A stretch of 55,742 bases of DNA from Bacteroidota bacterium. Its GTDB lineage: Bacteria > Bacteroidota > Bacteroidia > Chitinophagales > Chitinophagaceae. The first letter of the stretch is position 1. Each line of letters opens with the position of its first letter. Below are positions 8,973-17,990 of the stretch, one piece after another. Location of the stretch: positions 1 to 55,742 of the forward strand of contig CANHGS010000023.1 of the NCBI GenBank assembly GCA_947460595.1, read 5' to 3'. A program made the position numbers and the translations under genes. The notes beneath the pieces are model-generated. The model worked only from the letters and a program-made list of their open reading frames with translations. It searched no databases and had not been told where the DNA came from.

Positions 8973-10496
8973 TTACAAATCAAATTTAATTCCTTGGGCT
9001 AAGGGTAGTTTATCGCTCCAATTAATGGTATTGGTTTGCCTACGCATATAAGCCTTCCATGCATCACTGCCACTTTCTCGTCCACCCCCCGTTTCTTTTT
9101 CGCCTCCAAATGCTCCACCAATTTCTGCACCGCTAGTGCCAATATTTACATTTGCTATACCACAATCGCTTCCAGCTTGTGAAAGGAACTTTTCCGCTTC
9201 ACGCATATTGAGTGTCATGATAGCTGAAGATAAGCCTTGGGGAACGCCATTTTGAATAGCAATTGCTTGATCTAGTGTTTGATATTTGATCAAATACAAT
9301 ATTGGTGCAAATGTTTCGTGTTGCACAATTTGATAATGGTTTTCTGCTTCTGCAATACAAGGTTTTACATAGCAACCACTTTCATAATTAGGTCCTTCTA
9401 TTACAGCACCTCCCACTATAAATTTACACCCTTCCGCCTTACCTTTTTCAATGCTGTCTAGGTACATTTTAACTGCATCTTTGTCTATTAATGGCCCTAC
9501 ATGATTATTGGCATCTAAAGGATTTCCAATTCTTAATTGTCCATAGGCTTTGACTAGTTTTTCTTTAAAACTGTCATATACTTTTTCGTGGATGATTAGT
9601 CTTCTTGTTGTAGTACAGCGTTGTCCTGCAGTACCAACTGCTCCAAATACAGCGCCTATTAGTGACATATCTAAATCTGCGTGTTCAGAAATAATAATGG
9701 CATTGTTTCCTCCCAATTCTAGGATGCTTTTTCCTAACCTAGCTCCAACAGCCGCACTTACTGCTTTACCCATTCTTGTAGATCCAGTTGCTGAAACCAA
9801 GGGGATAGATGGGTCATGACTCATCCATTCACCAATTTCACGTCCTCCTTGAATCAAACAATTTACCCCTTCGGGAACACCATTCATTTTGAAAACTTTG
9901 GCAACAATATGCTGGATAGCTATGCCACATAAAGGCGTTTTTTCGCTTGGTTTCCAAACAGTGGTATTACCACAAACCCAGGCCAAAGCTGCATTCCAAC
10001 TCCAAACGGCCACTGGAAAGTTAAAAGCTGATATGATACCAACCACCCCCAATGGGTGCCACTGTTCATACATTCTATGCGATGGACGTTCACTATGCAT
10101 GGTTAAACCGTAGAGTTGCCTGGAAAGTCCAACGGCAAAATCACAGATGTCTATCATTTCCTGAACCTCACCATATCCTTCCTGTAAGCTTTTGCCCATT
10201 TCAAAACTCACTAATTTTCCAAGTGGTTCTTTGAACTCCCTTAAAGCTTGACCTATTTGCCTGACAATTTCACCTCTTTTAGGAGCTGGCCAATTACGCC
10301 ATTCAAGAAATGCTTTTTTAGAAACTTCAATCGTTTGATCAAAGGCTGCTTTATCAGCCGTTTCAACACTCGCAATTAATTTTCCATCAACCGGAGAATA
10401 GGATTCCATATTCTTGCCGCTGGTATTAATCCACTTGGTTCCGGTAGATATTCCTTTGTTTTGATTTTCTATGCTTAGCAATGCTAGGAAGTCCAT
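8973..10496 (-). CDS. Aldehyde dehydrogenase, ALDH7 (aminoadipate-semialdehyde/piperideine-6-carboxylate) type
   Basis: A 507-residue NAD(P)-dependent aldehyde dehydrogenase, most like the ALDH7A1/AmaB group that oxidises alpha-aminoadipate semialdehyde in lysine breakdown. Visible motifs: NAD-binding FNFPVAVWSWNAALAW and WKPSEKTPL, the catalytic Glu in LELGGNN, and the catalytic Cys in GTAGQRCTTTRRL. Cofactor contacts at ETFAPILYLIKY and the C-terminal GGAFGGEKETGGGRESGSDAW are also typical of ALDH7. No other lysine catabolism gene is nearby, so the substrate is assigned by family resemblance only. It has its own TAnnTTTG box 13 bases before the ATG and is likely a single-gene unit. Confidence 0.9.
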   Translation of the reverse strand: MDFLALLSIENQNKGISTGTKWINTSGKNMESYSPVDGKLIASVETADKAAFDQTIEVSKKAFLEWRNWPAPKRGEIVRQIGQALREFKEPLGKLVSFEMGKSLQEGYGEVQEMIDICDFAVGLSRQLYGLTMHSERPSHRMYEQWHPLGVVGIISAFNFPVAVWSWNAALAWVCGNTTVWKPSEKTPLCGIAIQHIVAKVFKMNGVPEGVNCLIQGGREIGEWMSHDPSIPLVSATGSTRMGKAVSAAVGARLGKSILELGGNNAIIISEHADLDMSLIGAVFGAVGTAGQRCTTTRRLIIHEKVYDSFKEKLVKAYGQLRIGNPLDANNHVGPLIDKDAVKMYLDSIEKGKAEGCKFIVGGAVIEGPNYESGCYVKPCIAEAENHYQIVQHETFAPILYLIKYQTLDQAIAIQNGVPQGLSSAIMTLNMREAEKFLSQAGSDCGIANVNIGTSGAEIGGAFGGEKETGGGRESGSDAWKAYMRRQTNTINWSDKLPLAQGIKFDL

Positions 10497-10509
10497 AACT
10501 AAATTTTTA

Positions 10510-10517
10510 CAAAGTTA
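10510..10517 (-). promoter_or_regulatory. Promoter -7 box of the ALDH gene (TAACTTTG)
   Basis: TAACTTTG on the minus strand matches the consensus and lies 13 bases before the ATG. It separates this gene from the two-component operon behind it. Confidence 0.6.
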
Positions 10518-10583
10518 GGACTTAAGCTTTATGATTAGATGCAGGATTGAAAAAGACAGAAATGCTTTTTTGTATATAGGTTT

Positions 10584-11288
10584 TTAGGGCCTATTTGTTT
10601 TGGAGTGCTGCAACAAGAGGTCATAAACATTACTATAGCTACTTCCAATAGGGATTTCTTTTCCCGCAACTACTAATTTGGTTTTGCTGAATTTTTCAAT
10701 TTTGGCAAGGGGTACAATAAATGACCTATGTACACGAATAAAATCTCTAGTAGGTAGTTTTTCTTGAATGCTTTTGAGGGTCATCAATGTTAATACTGGG
10801 CTAGGTTTGATGTATAATTTAATGTAATCATCTAAGGCCTCAACTAATTCTAGGTCTTTAAGATTGATTTTCATGATTTCGTAGTTCACTTTTACGAAAA
10901 TAGAATTCAATTGTAATTCTTGAGAACCTAAAAAGTCTAAGTATTCCTTGGCTTTATAAGCAGCTTTTAAAAACCGATCGTATTCAAAAGGTTTGAGTAA
11001 ATAATCAACAGCGTCAACATTAAATCCATCTACAGCAAAGTCTTTATAGGCAGTAGTAAAAACGACTGCTGGTTTTTCTACCAAGGACTTATAAAATTGA
11101 AGGCCATTAATATCAGGCATTTGAATGTCTAAAAAAAGTAGATCCACCTTATTTTCTTGCAGCCATTTTTTTGCTTCATCCGTATTTGAAAATACTTTAT
11201 CCAGTTGTAGAAAGGATATTTTAGCACAATATTCACTGATTAATTGAAGCGCCAGTGGCTCGTCATCTATGGCTATACATTTTATCAT
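10584..11288 (-). CDS. LytTR-family response regulator
   Basis: A 234-residue two-component regulator. The receiver domain covers residues 1-120, with acidic pocket DDE (8-10), phospho-acceptor Asp54 in FLDIQMPDINGL, Thr in FTTAYKDFAV and Lys in LLKPFEYDRF. The LytTR DNA-binding domain covers about 135-230 (FVKVNYEIMKINLKDLELVEA in parts, and FIRVHRSFIVPL). LytTR proteins bind direct repeats in promoters. The ATG overlaps the end of the kinase gene by four bases (ATGA), which strongly pairs the two. Target genes cannot be read from this window. Confidence 0.95.
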   Translation of the reverse strand: MIKCIAIDDEPLALQLISEYCAKISFLQLDKVFSNTDEAKKWLQENKVDLLFLDIQMPDINGLQFYKSLVEKPAVVFTTAYKDFAVDGFNVDAVDYLLKPFEYDRFLKAAYKAKEYLDFLGSQELQLNSIFVKVNYEIMKINLKDLELVEALDDYIKLYIKPSPVLTLMTLKSIQEKLPTRDFIRVHRSFIVPLAKIEKFSKTKLVVAGKEIPIGSSYSNVYDLLLQHSKTNRP

Positions 11289-12361
11289 GATGTAATTATC
11301 TCTAGGTGAACAAGATAGAAATTATCCTTTATTTCATTGGTTAGCACATATTTACCCGGATACATTAATGCTAGTCTTCTTTTTACATTATTAATACCTA
11401 TACCAGTGTTCTCCATCATATTGTTTTCAGAAGGAACAATATAATTGCTAGAATAGAATTTAATATTATTTTCTAAGGCTTCAATTTTAATTTCTATATG
11501 GGAACTAGATTTAGTACTAATGCCATATTTGAAAGCATTTTCAACAAAGGGTATAAAAACTAAGGGGGCTACCAGTTTTTCGTCTATCAAACCCTCTGCA
11601 GAAAAAGCAACTGTTGTTTTTTCTGTAAGTCTTACTTGTTGTAGTTCAATATAGTTTTTGATAAAATCAACTTCATTACTAAGGGCTACATGCTCTTGGG
11701 TAGTTTCAGTTAATATATACCTCATGATGGAAGATAATTTCATAACGGCAGGTGCTGTTTTATCACTTCTAACCACGGCAAGAGAATAAATATTGTTTAG
11801 GGTATTGAAGAAAAAATGTGGATTGATTTGCGATTTTAAAAAAGATAATTCCGTTTCTAACTTTTGACTTTCTGTTTCTTTTCTATTTTCTTCTGTTTGC
11901 AACCAACGTTGAATAACAGAAATACAAGTTCCAACCGTAAATACTAATAAGAAAATGGCAATATTGAAAAAATCTACAAAAGATCTTCTGCTATTACCTG
12001 TTCTGGGTCGGCCTCTATTAGTAATATTGGTTGGAAAGTTTCTTATTTCTGGAGGTGCTATCCAGTTAGCAATGTATTTGGGAACATAGAGGTAAACAAC
12101 CAAAAAACAAAAGATGGTAATGGTATATATAAGCCATTTTTCCTTCATTAGAAGTTTGGGAATTAATACCAATGTGTTTAAATAATAGAAAAAGACCAAA
12201 AACAGGTTATTGCAGATAATACTTGCAATCATATGGTCACTCATTGAAAAATTGGCATCCATCATCCTAGGAAAGAATACTAGGTAAGGAAGGGCAAAAA
12301 AACAGGCCCAGGCAGCCAAGTGGGCAATGATGGTAACTATCTTTTTATTTGAATTAATCAA
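11285..12361 (-). CDS. LytS-like membrane sensor histidine kinase
   Basis: Inner-membrane kinase of the His_kinase (PF06580) type, the normal partner of LytTR regulators. About four transmembrane helices fill the first 150 residues, followed by a short coiled-coil linker, the phospho-acceptor His in SQINPHFFFNTLNNIYSLA, and an ATPase domain with the N box VPFIENAFKYG variant (FIPFVENAFKYGIS) and G box TGIGINNVKRRL. There is no extra sensor domain, so the stimulus is unknown. I start it at TTG 12361, because a TAnnTTTG box at 12410-12417 lies inside a longer frame beginning at GTG 12442 and the first helix follows directly. The longer start cannot be excluded. The regulator gene overlaps by four bases. 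Confidence 0.9.
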   Translation of the reverse strand: MINSNKKIVTIIAHLAAWACFFALPYLVFFPRMMDANFSMSDHMIASIICNNLFLVFFYYLNTLVLIPKLLMKEKWLIYTITIFCFLVVYLYVPKYIANWIAPPEIRNFPTNITNRGRPRTGNSRRSFVDFFNIAIFLLVFTVGTCISVIQRWLQTEENRKETESQKLETELSFLKSQINPHFFFNTLNNIYSLAVVRSDKTAPAVMKLSSIMRYILTETTQEHVALSNEVDFIKNYIELQQVRLTEKTTVAFSAEGLIDEKLVAPLVFIPFVENAFKYGISTKSSSHIEIKIEALENNIKFYSSNYIVPSENNMMENTGIGINNVKRRLALMYPGKYVLTNEIKDNFYLVHLEIITS

Positions 12362-12409
12362 AATCCTATTATTTTCAATAAATGTAAAAAATCCACCCGA
12401 TACAATTTT

Positions 12410-12417
12410 CAAATTTA
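12410..12417 (-). promoter_or_regulatory. Possible -7 box of the kinase/regulator operon (TAAATTTG)
   Basis: TAAATTTG on the minus strand lies 48 bases before the proposed TTG start of the kinase. If used, the pair can be transcribed apart from panB, whose stop is only 63 bases further upstream. Confidence 0.45.
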
Positions 12418-12480
12418 ACCCTAACGGTACTGTAAGGGACACAATATGGGTGAAAGATGAACTCTTATCGGTGAAGCAGT

Positions 12481-13290
12481 TTAGTAGGATTCGGATTTAT
12501 TGGGGAAATCCAAGCTTTTAATATCGCCTATATATTGTTTAATCGCTTGATGAATACTAGATTCTAGGTTTAAATATTGTCTAATAAAACGGGGTTTGAA
12601 TTCCTGATTAATCCCCAAAAGGTCATGCATCACTAAAACCTGACCATCACAATCCTTGCCCGCGCCAATGCCAATAGTTGGAATTTCAAGGGTTTTAGAT
12701 ACCGTATTGGCTAGTAGGGCAGGGATTTTTTCAAGAACAATTGCAAAACAGCCTGCTTTTTCTAATAAAAGGGCATCGCTTTGCAGCTTTTCTGCTTCTG
12801 CTTCATCTTTTGCCCTAACAGCATAAGTGCCAAATTTATAAATGGATTGAGGTGTTAATCCAAGGTGGCCCATAACGGGAATGCCTGCGTCTACAATTCT
12901 TTTAATACTTTCTGCAATTTCTGCGCCACCCTCCATTTTTATGGCATGAGCACCTGATTCTTTCATTACCCTAATAGCAGAAGCTAAAGCTACATCTGCA
13001 TTGGATTGATAAGAGCCAAAGGGAAGGTCTACCACCATCAAGCATCTTTCAACCGCTTTTCTAACACATTGTGCATGATAAATCATTTGCTCTAGTGTAA
13101 TGGTAACCGTTGTCTCATTTCCCGCCATTACATTGCTAGCACTGTCCCCAACTAAAATAACATCAATGCCCGCTCTGTCAAATATTTTGGCAAATGAAAA
13201 GTCATAGGCAGTGATCATGGAGATTTTTACACCCCTTTTCTTAAGGTTTAAAAGCGTATGGGTTGTTACCTTTTTGAGTTCTTGTGACAT
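12481..13290 (-). CDS. panB: 3-methyl-2-oxobutanoate hydroxymethyltransferase
   Basis: First committed step of pantothenate synthesis: it transfers a one-carbon unit from 5,10-methylene-tetrahydrofolate to alpha-ketoisovalerate, giving ketopantoate. The 269 residues show [19 protein letters not shown] near residue 25, the metal-binding [23 protein letters not shown], the catalytic Glu in AIVLEKIPA and the signature [20 protein letters not shown]. The length is standard. It follows ppx by 19 bases and is probably in the ppk-ppx-panB operon. panC lies 5 kb upstream on the same strand, but the panD copy there is broken. Confidence 0.97.
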   Translation of the reverse strand: MSQELKKVTTHTLLNLKKRGVKISMITAYDFSFAKIFDRAGIDVILVGDSASNVMAGNETTVTITLEQMIYHAQCVRKAVERCLMVVDLPFGSYQSNADVALASAIRVMKESGAHAIKMEGGAEIAESIKRIVDAGIPVMGHLGLTPQSIYKFGTYAVRAKDEAEAEKLQSDALLLEKAGCFAIVLEKIPALLANTVSKTLEIPTIGIGAGKDCDGQVLVMHDLLGINQEFKPRFIRQYLNLESSIHQAIKQYIGDIKSLDFPNKSESY

Positions 13291-13309
13291 TGGACTGTTT
13301 GGCTTTCTT

Positions 13310-14215
13310 TTAGAATTGGTTACCCTTGGAGGTCTCTTTCTGTAATTGGCTATACAAATGTTGAATTAAACCATCTGCAAGTCCAATTTTTGGCACATAA
13401 ATTTCGTCTGCATCTGCCCATCGCATAGCATTGATATATATATGAAGAGCAGGTACTATTACATCGGCACGGTCTTCACGGAGTTTGTAGGTTTGAATCC
13501 TTTCTTGCAAATTAAAACTGGAGAATTCTTTTAAATAGTCTTTTAAAAGGTCTAAGCTTAATGGTTTACCATCTTTTTTCTTGCTCAAAGAAAAAACTTT
13601 ATTGATATTTCCTCCTGTGCCAATTGCTACTATTTTCTTGTAGCCCTTGGTCTTTTGTTTGATAAATTCTTTCATCTCAGACCAAAGTTGGTCTTCAACC
13701 ATGTCTTTTAATAAACGGATGGTTCCAATATTAAAAGACTTTTTGAATACTAATCTACCTTCTGCAAAAAAAGTTAATTCTGTACTTCCTCCTCCTACAT
13801 CCATATACATATAACTGTGGTCAGTATCCATTTGCTCAGCTACATGATTTTCATAAATGATAGAAGCTTCAAGGTCTCCACTGATAATTTCAATACTGAT
13901 ACCTGTTTCCATTCTTACTTTTCTTATCACTTCCTCACTATTGCTAGCATCTCGCATGGCACTGGTGGCACAGGCAATAGAATGGTTAACCCCATAGGCA
14001 TTCATCAAATGACTATATGCTTTCATGGTTTGTAAAATCATTCCCTTCTTTTCTTTTGAAATGGCTCCTTTTTCAAATACTTCAAATCCAAGACGTAGCG
14101 GAACCCTCACCAAATTCAATTTGTTGAATACTGTCTTACCATTATTATCAAAAGCAGGTTCTGCAATTAGCAGCCTTGCCGCGTTACTACCTATATCAAT
14201 GGCTGCTAATCTCAA
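13310..14215 (-). CDS. ppx: Ppx/GppA family phosphatase (exopolyphosphatase)
   Basis: A 301-residue protein made of only the two-lobed ASKHA ATPase-like core of the Ppx/GppA family; it lacks the C-terminal HD-like domain of the E. coli enzyme. Signature motifs are [14 protein letters not shown] (residues 4-17), [13 protein letters not shown] (about 139-151) and [13 protein letters not shown] (about 197-209). It releases phosphate from polyphosphate or converts pppGpp to ppGpp. Its position five bases after ppk makes the polyphosphate role more likely. The short form is common in Bacteroidota. Confidence 0.93.
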   Translation of the reverse strand: MRLAAIDIGSNAARLLIAEPAFDNNGKTVFNKLNLVRVPLRLGFEVFEKGAISKEKKGMILQTMKAYSHLMNAYGVNHSIACATSAMRDASNSEEVIRKVRMETGISIEIISGDLEASIIYENHVAEQMDTDHSYMYMDVGGGSTELTFFAEGRLVFKKSFNIGTIRLLKDMVEDQLWSEMKEFIKQKTKGYKKIVAIGTGGNINKVFSLSKKKDGKPLSLDLLKDYLKEFSSFNLQERIQTYKLREDRADVIVPALHIYINAMRWADADEIYVPKIGLADGLIQHLYSQLQKETSKGNQF

Positions 14216-14220
14216 ATCTT

Positions 14221-16287
14221 TTAGGTTTTTTTATTCAGGTATTGGTAGATCTCAATCTGTGAACGAATTGCTTTTTTGCCACTGAAAGGTACATAGTTGT
14301 TGCTTAAATCCTGATTGAGTATGCGTGCTTTTACATTGTCCCTTAATTGAATGTGGATAATATCCATTAATTCCGTTTTTAAAGCCAGGTCTAACACTTC
14401 AATTGCTGCTTCAACCCTATGATCTAGGTTTCTAACCATCCAGTCTGCGCTAGAAAGAAATACTCTTTCCTTGCCATCGTTATGGAAAATCATCACGCGG
14501 GCGTGTTCCAAATATTCATCAACAATGCTAATAGCAGTTGGGATTTTCTTAAATTTTTTATTTTCTAACATGGGGCAGAAAATACCTCTTACAATCAGCT
14601 TGATTTCTACACCAGCCATGGCAGCTTCATACAATTTTTCAATAAGAATACTGTCACTAAGAGAATTTATTTTTAAGATAATTTTTGCTGACTTACCCGT
14701 TTTTGCCATTTTGATTTCCCTATTGATGAGTAGTAAAATCTCTTTTCTCATATTGTTAGGGCAAACCATTAAGTTTTTACATGCGTTTAGGGGAACTAAC
14801 CCGTTGCGCCAGTTTTCCAAGTATTTAAAAACCCTATTAATATCAGCCATTACATTTCTATTACTGGTCATTAAACAATGATCACTATAGACTTTTGAAG
14901 TAGCCTCATTTAAATTGCCTGTACTGACAAATCCGTATTGTATAGTTTTATTGTCTTTTCTTTTCTTTATGATGCATAGCTTGGCGTGTATTTTCATTTT
15001 TGGAACGCCTAGTAATACTTTCACACCTTCTTCTTCTAACAACTTCTTCCATTCTAAATTGGCTTCTTCATCAAACCTTGCTTTAAGTTCTAACATGACC
15101 ACTACTTCTTTACCATTCCTAGCTGCATTAATTAATGCATTAATGATTTTTGAATTTGCAGCAAGTCTATAAGCTGTAATCTTAATGGAGTTAACGTCAG
15201 GATCCATGGCCGCTTCTCTTAAAAGATCAATCACCGCATTAAAAGAGTGGTAAGGGAAATTGAGTAATAAATCCTTTTTTAAAATCACATCCGTAACCCG
15301 CATACTTGTTTTCAAATGCGGATGGGTAAAGGAAGGATTCCTTTTTTTTGTGGTTTTGAATACATCAGGGAAATCCATGAAATGTCTAAAATTATGTATC
15401 CTCCCTCCGGGGATAATATTACTTTTCCTATTTAAATTAAGTCTTCTAATCAGGTATTCTAATAAGCCTGCGTTCATCTCCCTGTCATAAACAAATCTTA
15501 CTGGCTTTCCCTTTCTCCTGTTTTTTAATCCCTTTTCAATTTTCTCTACAAAGCTGGTGCTGACATCATTGTCAATATCAATTTCTGCATCTTTAGTTAC
15601 TTTAAAAACATGGCATTCAAATTGGTCAAATTCAAAATAAGAAAAAATATATGGGAGGTTGTATCTGACTACGTCTTCTAATAATATGATCTGTGTTTCA
15701 CCTGCTTTTGAAGGAAGAATTACAAAACGGCCCACAGCTTTTGCTGGTACTTCTATCAATGCATATTTTTGTTTATAAGCAGAATTGCTTTTAGACATAA
15801 CTACTCCCAAATAAATACTTTTATCTCTTAGGTAGGGCAGTTGGGGTATGCTTTCAATCATTAGCGGAATAATACTTGCACGCACTTCTTCATCAAAAAA
15901 ACGTTTTACAAATACTTGTTGATCTTTGTTTAATTGCTTTTCATTAACTAAAGCAATCTTTTCTTTTTTTAATTCCTTTAGAATTCCTTCCCAAATACGG
16001 TTAAATTCTCCCTGTTGTTTTAAAACCGTAGTTTGAATTTGGTCTAAGATTTCTTGTGGGGCGTCCTCTAAATGAAAATTTAGTTTTTTATTTTTTTCCG
16101 CATATTCAAGCATGCGTTTTAAGGTTGCTACCCTAACCCTAAAAAATTCATCCATATTATTGGAGAAAATGCCCAAAAATTTAATCCTAAGTTTTATGGG
16201 AACTTCTGGGTCATTGGCTTCTTGCAAAACCCTTGCATTAAAACTAAGCCAACTAATATCCCTTTGAATAAATTGTTTCTTTGCCAT
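14221..16287 (-). CDS. ppk: Polyphosphate kinase 1
   Basis: Reversibly makes long-chain polyphosphate from ATP. All 688 residues are present: N-domain start QRDISWLSFNARVLQEA, a middle head domain, then two phospholipase D-like catalytic domains. The autophosphorylated His is in KMKIHAKLCIIKK, followed by GFVSTGNLNEATSKVYSD. The second catalytic domain has IFHNDGKERVFLSSADWM and DHRVE. ppx follows five bases later, a usual synthesis/degradation pairing. A TAAATTTG box lies 18 bases before the ATG, so the operon probably starts here and runs through ppx and panB. Confidence 0.98.
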   Translation of the reverse strand: MAKKQFIQRDISWLSFNARVLQEANDPEVPIKLRIKFLGIFSNNMDEFFRVRVATLKRMLEYAEKNKKLNFHLEDAPQEILDQIQTTVLKQQGEFNRIWEGILKELKKEKIALVNEKQLNKDQQVFVKRFFDEEVRASIIPLMIESIPQLPYLRDKSIYLGVVMSKSNSAYKQKYALIEVPAKAVGRFVILPSKAGETQIILLEDVVRYNLPYIFSYFEFDQFECHVFKVTKDAEIDIDNDVSTSFVEKIEKGLKNRRKGKPVRFVYDREMNAGLLEYLIRRLNLNRKSNIIPGGRIHNFRHFMDFPDVFKTTKKRNPSFTHPHLKTSMRVTDVILKKDLLLNFPYHSFNAVIDLLREAAMDPDVNSIKITAYRLAANSKIINALINAARNGKEVVVMLELKARFDEEANLEWKKLLEEEGVKVLLGVPKMKIHAKLCIIKKRKDNKTIQYGFVSTGNLNEATSKVYSDHCLMTSNRNVMADINRVFKYLENWRNGLVPLNACKNLMVCPNNMRKEILLLINREIKMAKTGKSAKIILKINSLSDSILIEKLYEAAMAGVEIKLIVRGIFCPMLENKKFKKIPTAISIVDEYLEHARVMIFHNDGKERVFLSSADWMVRNLDHRVEAAIEVLDLALKTELMDIIHIQLRDNVKARILNQDLSNNYVPFSGKKAIRSQIEIYQYLNKKT

Positions 16288-16305
16288 ACTAAAAGGTGTC
16301 TTTTA

Positions 16306-16313
16306 CAAATTTA
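16306..16313 (-). promoter_or_regulatory. Promoter -7 box of the ppk operon (TAAATTTG)
   Basis: TAAATTTG on the minus strand matches TAnnTTTG, 18 bases before the ppk ATG and after the stop of rfaE2. Confidence 0.55.
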
Positions 16314-16349
16314 AACAAACGGCTAATTGGCTTATGTTAAGTTTGTAAA

Positions 16350-16847
16350 TCAGGAATGAGATACCTTTATTTGCTGGATAAGGCCAGTAGTAGAAAAACC
16401 GTCCACAATTGGATTGATAATCACTTTTCCTCCATTTTCAATCACTTCTTTTGCACCAACAATCTGTTCAATGGAATAGTCTCCACCCTTCACTAAAAAG
16501 TCTGGTAAAAGATTGGTGATAAGATTTAAAGGGGTGTCTTCTTCAAAAATAACAACCGCGTCTACTATTGCTAAGCTAGCTAAAAGAATGGCCCTGCTTT
16601 GTTCATGATTAATGGGTCTTTCTGGGCCTTTTAATCTTTTAACACTGGCATCACTATTAACACCAACTATTAAATAGTCGGCTTCTTGAGCAGCTTGAGA
16701 AAGGGATGCTATATGGCCTTCGTGAAGAATATCAAAGCAACCGTTGGTAAATGATACCGTTTTTCCTGTAGCCCTCCAACTTGCCACTATGGCCTTTAAT
16801 TGCTCAAGAGAAACTATTTTCTTAGGAATACTATTGATTGCTTTCAT
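16350..16847 (-). CDS. rfaE2: D-glycero-beta-D-manno-heptose 1-phosphate adenylyltransferase
   Basis: A 165-residue nucleotidyltransferase matching the C-terminal half of E. coli HldE. It makes ADP-heptose for the lipopolysaccharide core from heptose 1-phosphate and ATP. The nucleotide-binding signature TNGCFDILHEGH (34-45, HxGH at 42-45) is followed by VGVNSDASVKRLKGPERP, the DFLVKGGDY loop and the STTGLI motif near the C-terminus. The kinase half (RfaE1) is not in this window. The ATG lies 17 bases inside the end of the flippase-like gene, so the two are coupled. Related FMN or glycerol-3-P cytidylyltransferases fit less well. Confidence 0.9.
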   Translation of the reverse strand: MKAINSIPKKIVSLEQLKAIVASWRATGKTVSFTNGCFDILHEGHIASLSQAAQEADYLIVGVNSDASVKRLKGPERPINHEQSRAILLASLAIVDAVVIFEEDTPLNLITNLLPDFLVKGGDYSIEQIVGAKEVIENGGKVIINPIVDGFSTTGLIQQIKVSHS

Positions 16848-17847
16848 GTAATTTTCTTTTGTTATAAACGGGTAGTGCTAGCACGCAAATGGTTCCTACA
16901 ATTAGAACAATGAGAAATTGGGCAAACCATTGTAATGTTCCATTGGCAAATCCAAGTTCAAAAGGCACCCCGCTTTTTTCTAATACTTTAGCCATAAAAA
17001 AGGCATAAGCACCAATTCCACCAGGAGTCACAATCATTCCAATACTGGCAAATGCCAATGCAGAAAGCGCATCTGGTAAGCCTAGGTGTTCCGTTCCAAT
17101 AGTAGCAGAAAGACCTACCCAAGTTCCTAAGATGTATAAGCACCAAATTCCAGCACTGTAAAAAAGAAAGAGCCCTTTATTTTTGAGTTTATTGACGCTG
17201 CTTAACCCCTCCCAAATACCTTTTAGGATTTTTTTGAAAAGGATAACCAATTTTAAATGGGCAAATTGTTTGAACCAAAATTTTAAGGCTAAAATCAAGG
17301 CCAATACAATCATGCCAATCACTATTAATTTGGAAGAAGAGAGATGCCCCCCTTTTGTTTGAAAAAGTTCTTGAAACAATTGCTTGCCATATTCTCCAAC
17401 AATTTCAAATTGTAGGGTAAAAGCCAGTAAAAAAACAATGCCTAAAGATATTACATCAAAGGCTCTTTCTGCAACAATAGTACCTACCAATTTTTCTGCT
17501 GGTACTTTTTCATATTTAGCCAGAATGGTGCATTTTAACACCTCGCCCAATCTTGGAACGGCTAAATTGGCTAAATATCCAATCATAACGGCAAAAAAGC
17601 TATTGGCAAAACCAGGTTGATAACCCATGGGTTCCATTAGAATTCTCCATCTTAACGCTCGCAAAACATGACTCAATGATAGTATTAGGAACACAGGTGC
17701 TATTAAGCCAAACTTGGCAGTTTGCAAGGCTTTTTTAAATTCTCCCCATTTGTCTGGCGGAATTTGATGTAAGCTCCACCAAACCAGAAACACCCCAATG
17801 CCTAGGAAGAAAAGATATTTTAAAATAGCTATTAGTCTTTTTTTCAT
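16831..17847 (-). CDS. Lysylphosphatidylglycerol synthase/flippase-type membrane protein (UPF0104)
   Basis: A 338-residue inner-membrane protein with about eight transmembrane helices, of the family covering the flippase domain of MprF and related free-standing proteins (PF03706). Characteristic stretches are LRALRWRILMEPMGY, VPRLGEVLKCTILAKYE with EKVPAEKLVGTIVAERAFD, and TPGGIGAYAFFM. The free-standing forms have no aminoacyl-lipid synthase domain, and their cargo is usually unknown. I choose the ATG at 17847, which overlaps the stop of the panD remnant as ATGA; the longer frame starting at TTG 17868 adds seven residues without support. In related genomes it follows panC-panD, which explains the remnant. 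Confidence 0.88.
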   Translation of the reverse strand: MKKRLIAILKYLFFLGIGVFLVWWSLHQIPPDKWGEFKKALQTAKFGLIAPVFLILSLSHVLRALRWRILMEPMGYQPGFANSFFAVMIGYLANLAVPRLGEVLKCTILAKYEKVPAEKLVGTIVAERAFDVISLGIVFLLAFTLQFEIVGEYGKQLFQELFQTKGGHLSSSKLIVIGMIVLALILALKFWFKQFAHLKLVILFKKILKGIWEGLSSVNKLKNKGLFLFYSAGIWCLYILGTWVGLSATIGTEHLGLPDALSALAFASIGMIVTPGGIGAYAFFMAKVLEKSGVPFELGFANGTLQWFAQFLIVLIVGTICVLALPVYNKRKLHESNQ

Positions 17848-17936
17848 GAAGGATTGATTCTTTGGCAAGTTAAGTATAAGTTGGCTTCAGTAATGGTAAC
17901 TCTATGAATCTTGGATTTTAAAACTTCTATTTGCAT
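17844..17936 (-). pseudogene. panD: panD remnant: aspartate 1-decarboxylase N-terminus only
   Basis: On the minus strand, 54 bases after panC, an ATG opens a 30-codon frame reading MQIEVLKSKIHRVTITEANL then YLTCQRINPS and a stop. The first 21 residues closely match the start of PanD (pattern M-x-I-x-V-L-K-S-K-I-H-R-V-T-x-T-x-A-x-L-x-Y). Intact PanD continues with G-S, the bond that self-cleaves to make the pyruvoyl cofactor, and about 90 more residues; all of that is missing. The frame stops inside the start codon of the flippase-like gene. It cannot make a working decarboxylase. PanB and PanC are intact, so beta-alanine must come from another source or a second panD. Confidence 0.75.
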
Positions 17937-17990
17937 GGCCGCGAAACTAGAAATTTGTCTTCAAGAAAAATGCAGAAAAATGTTTTCATT

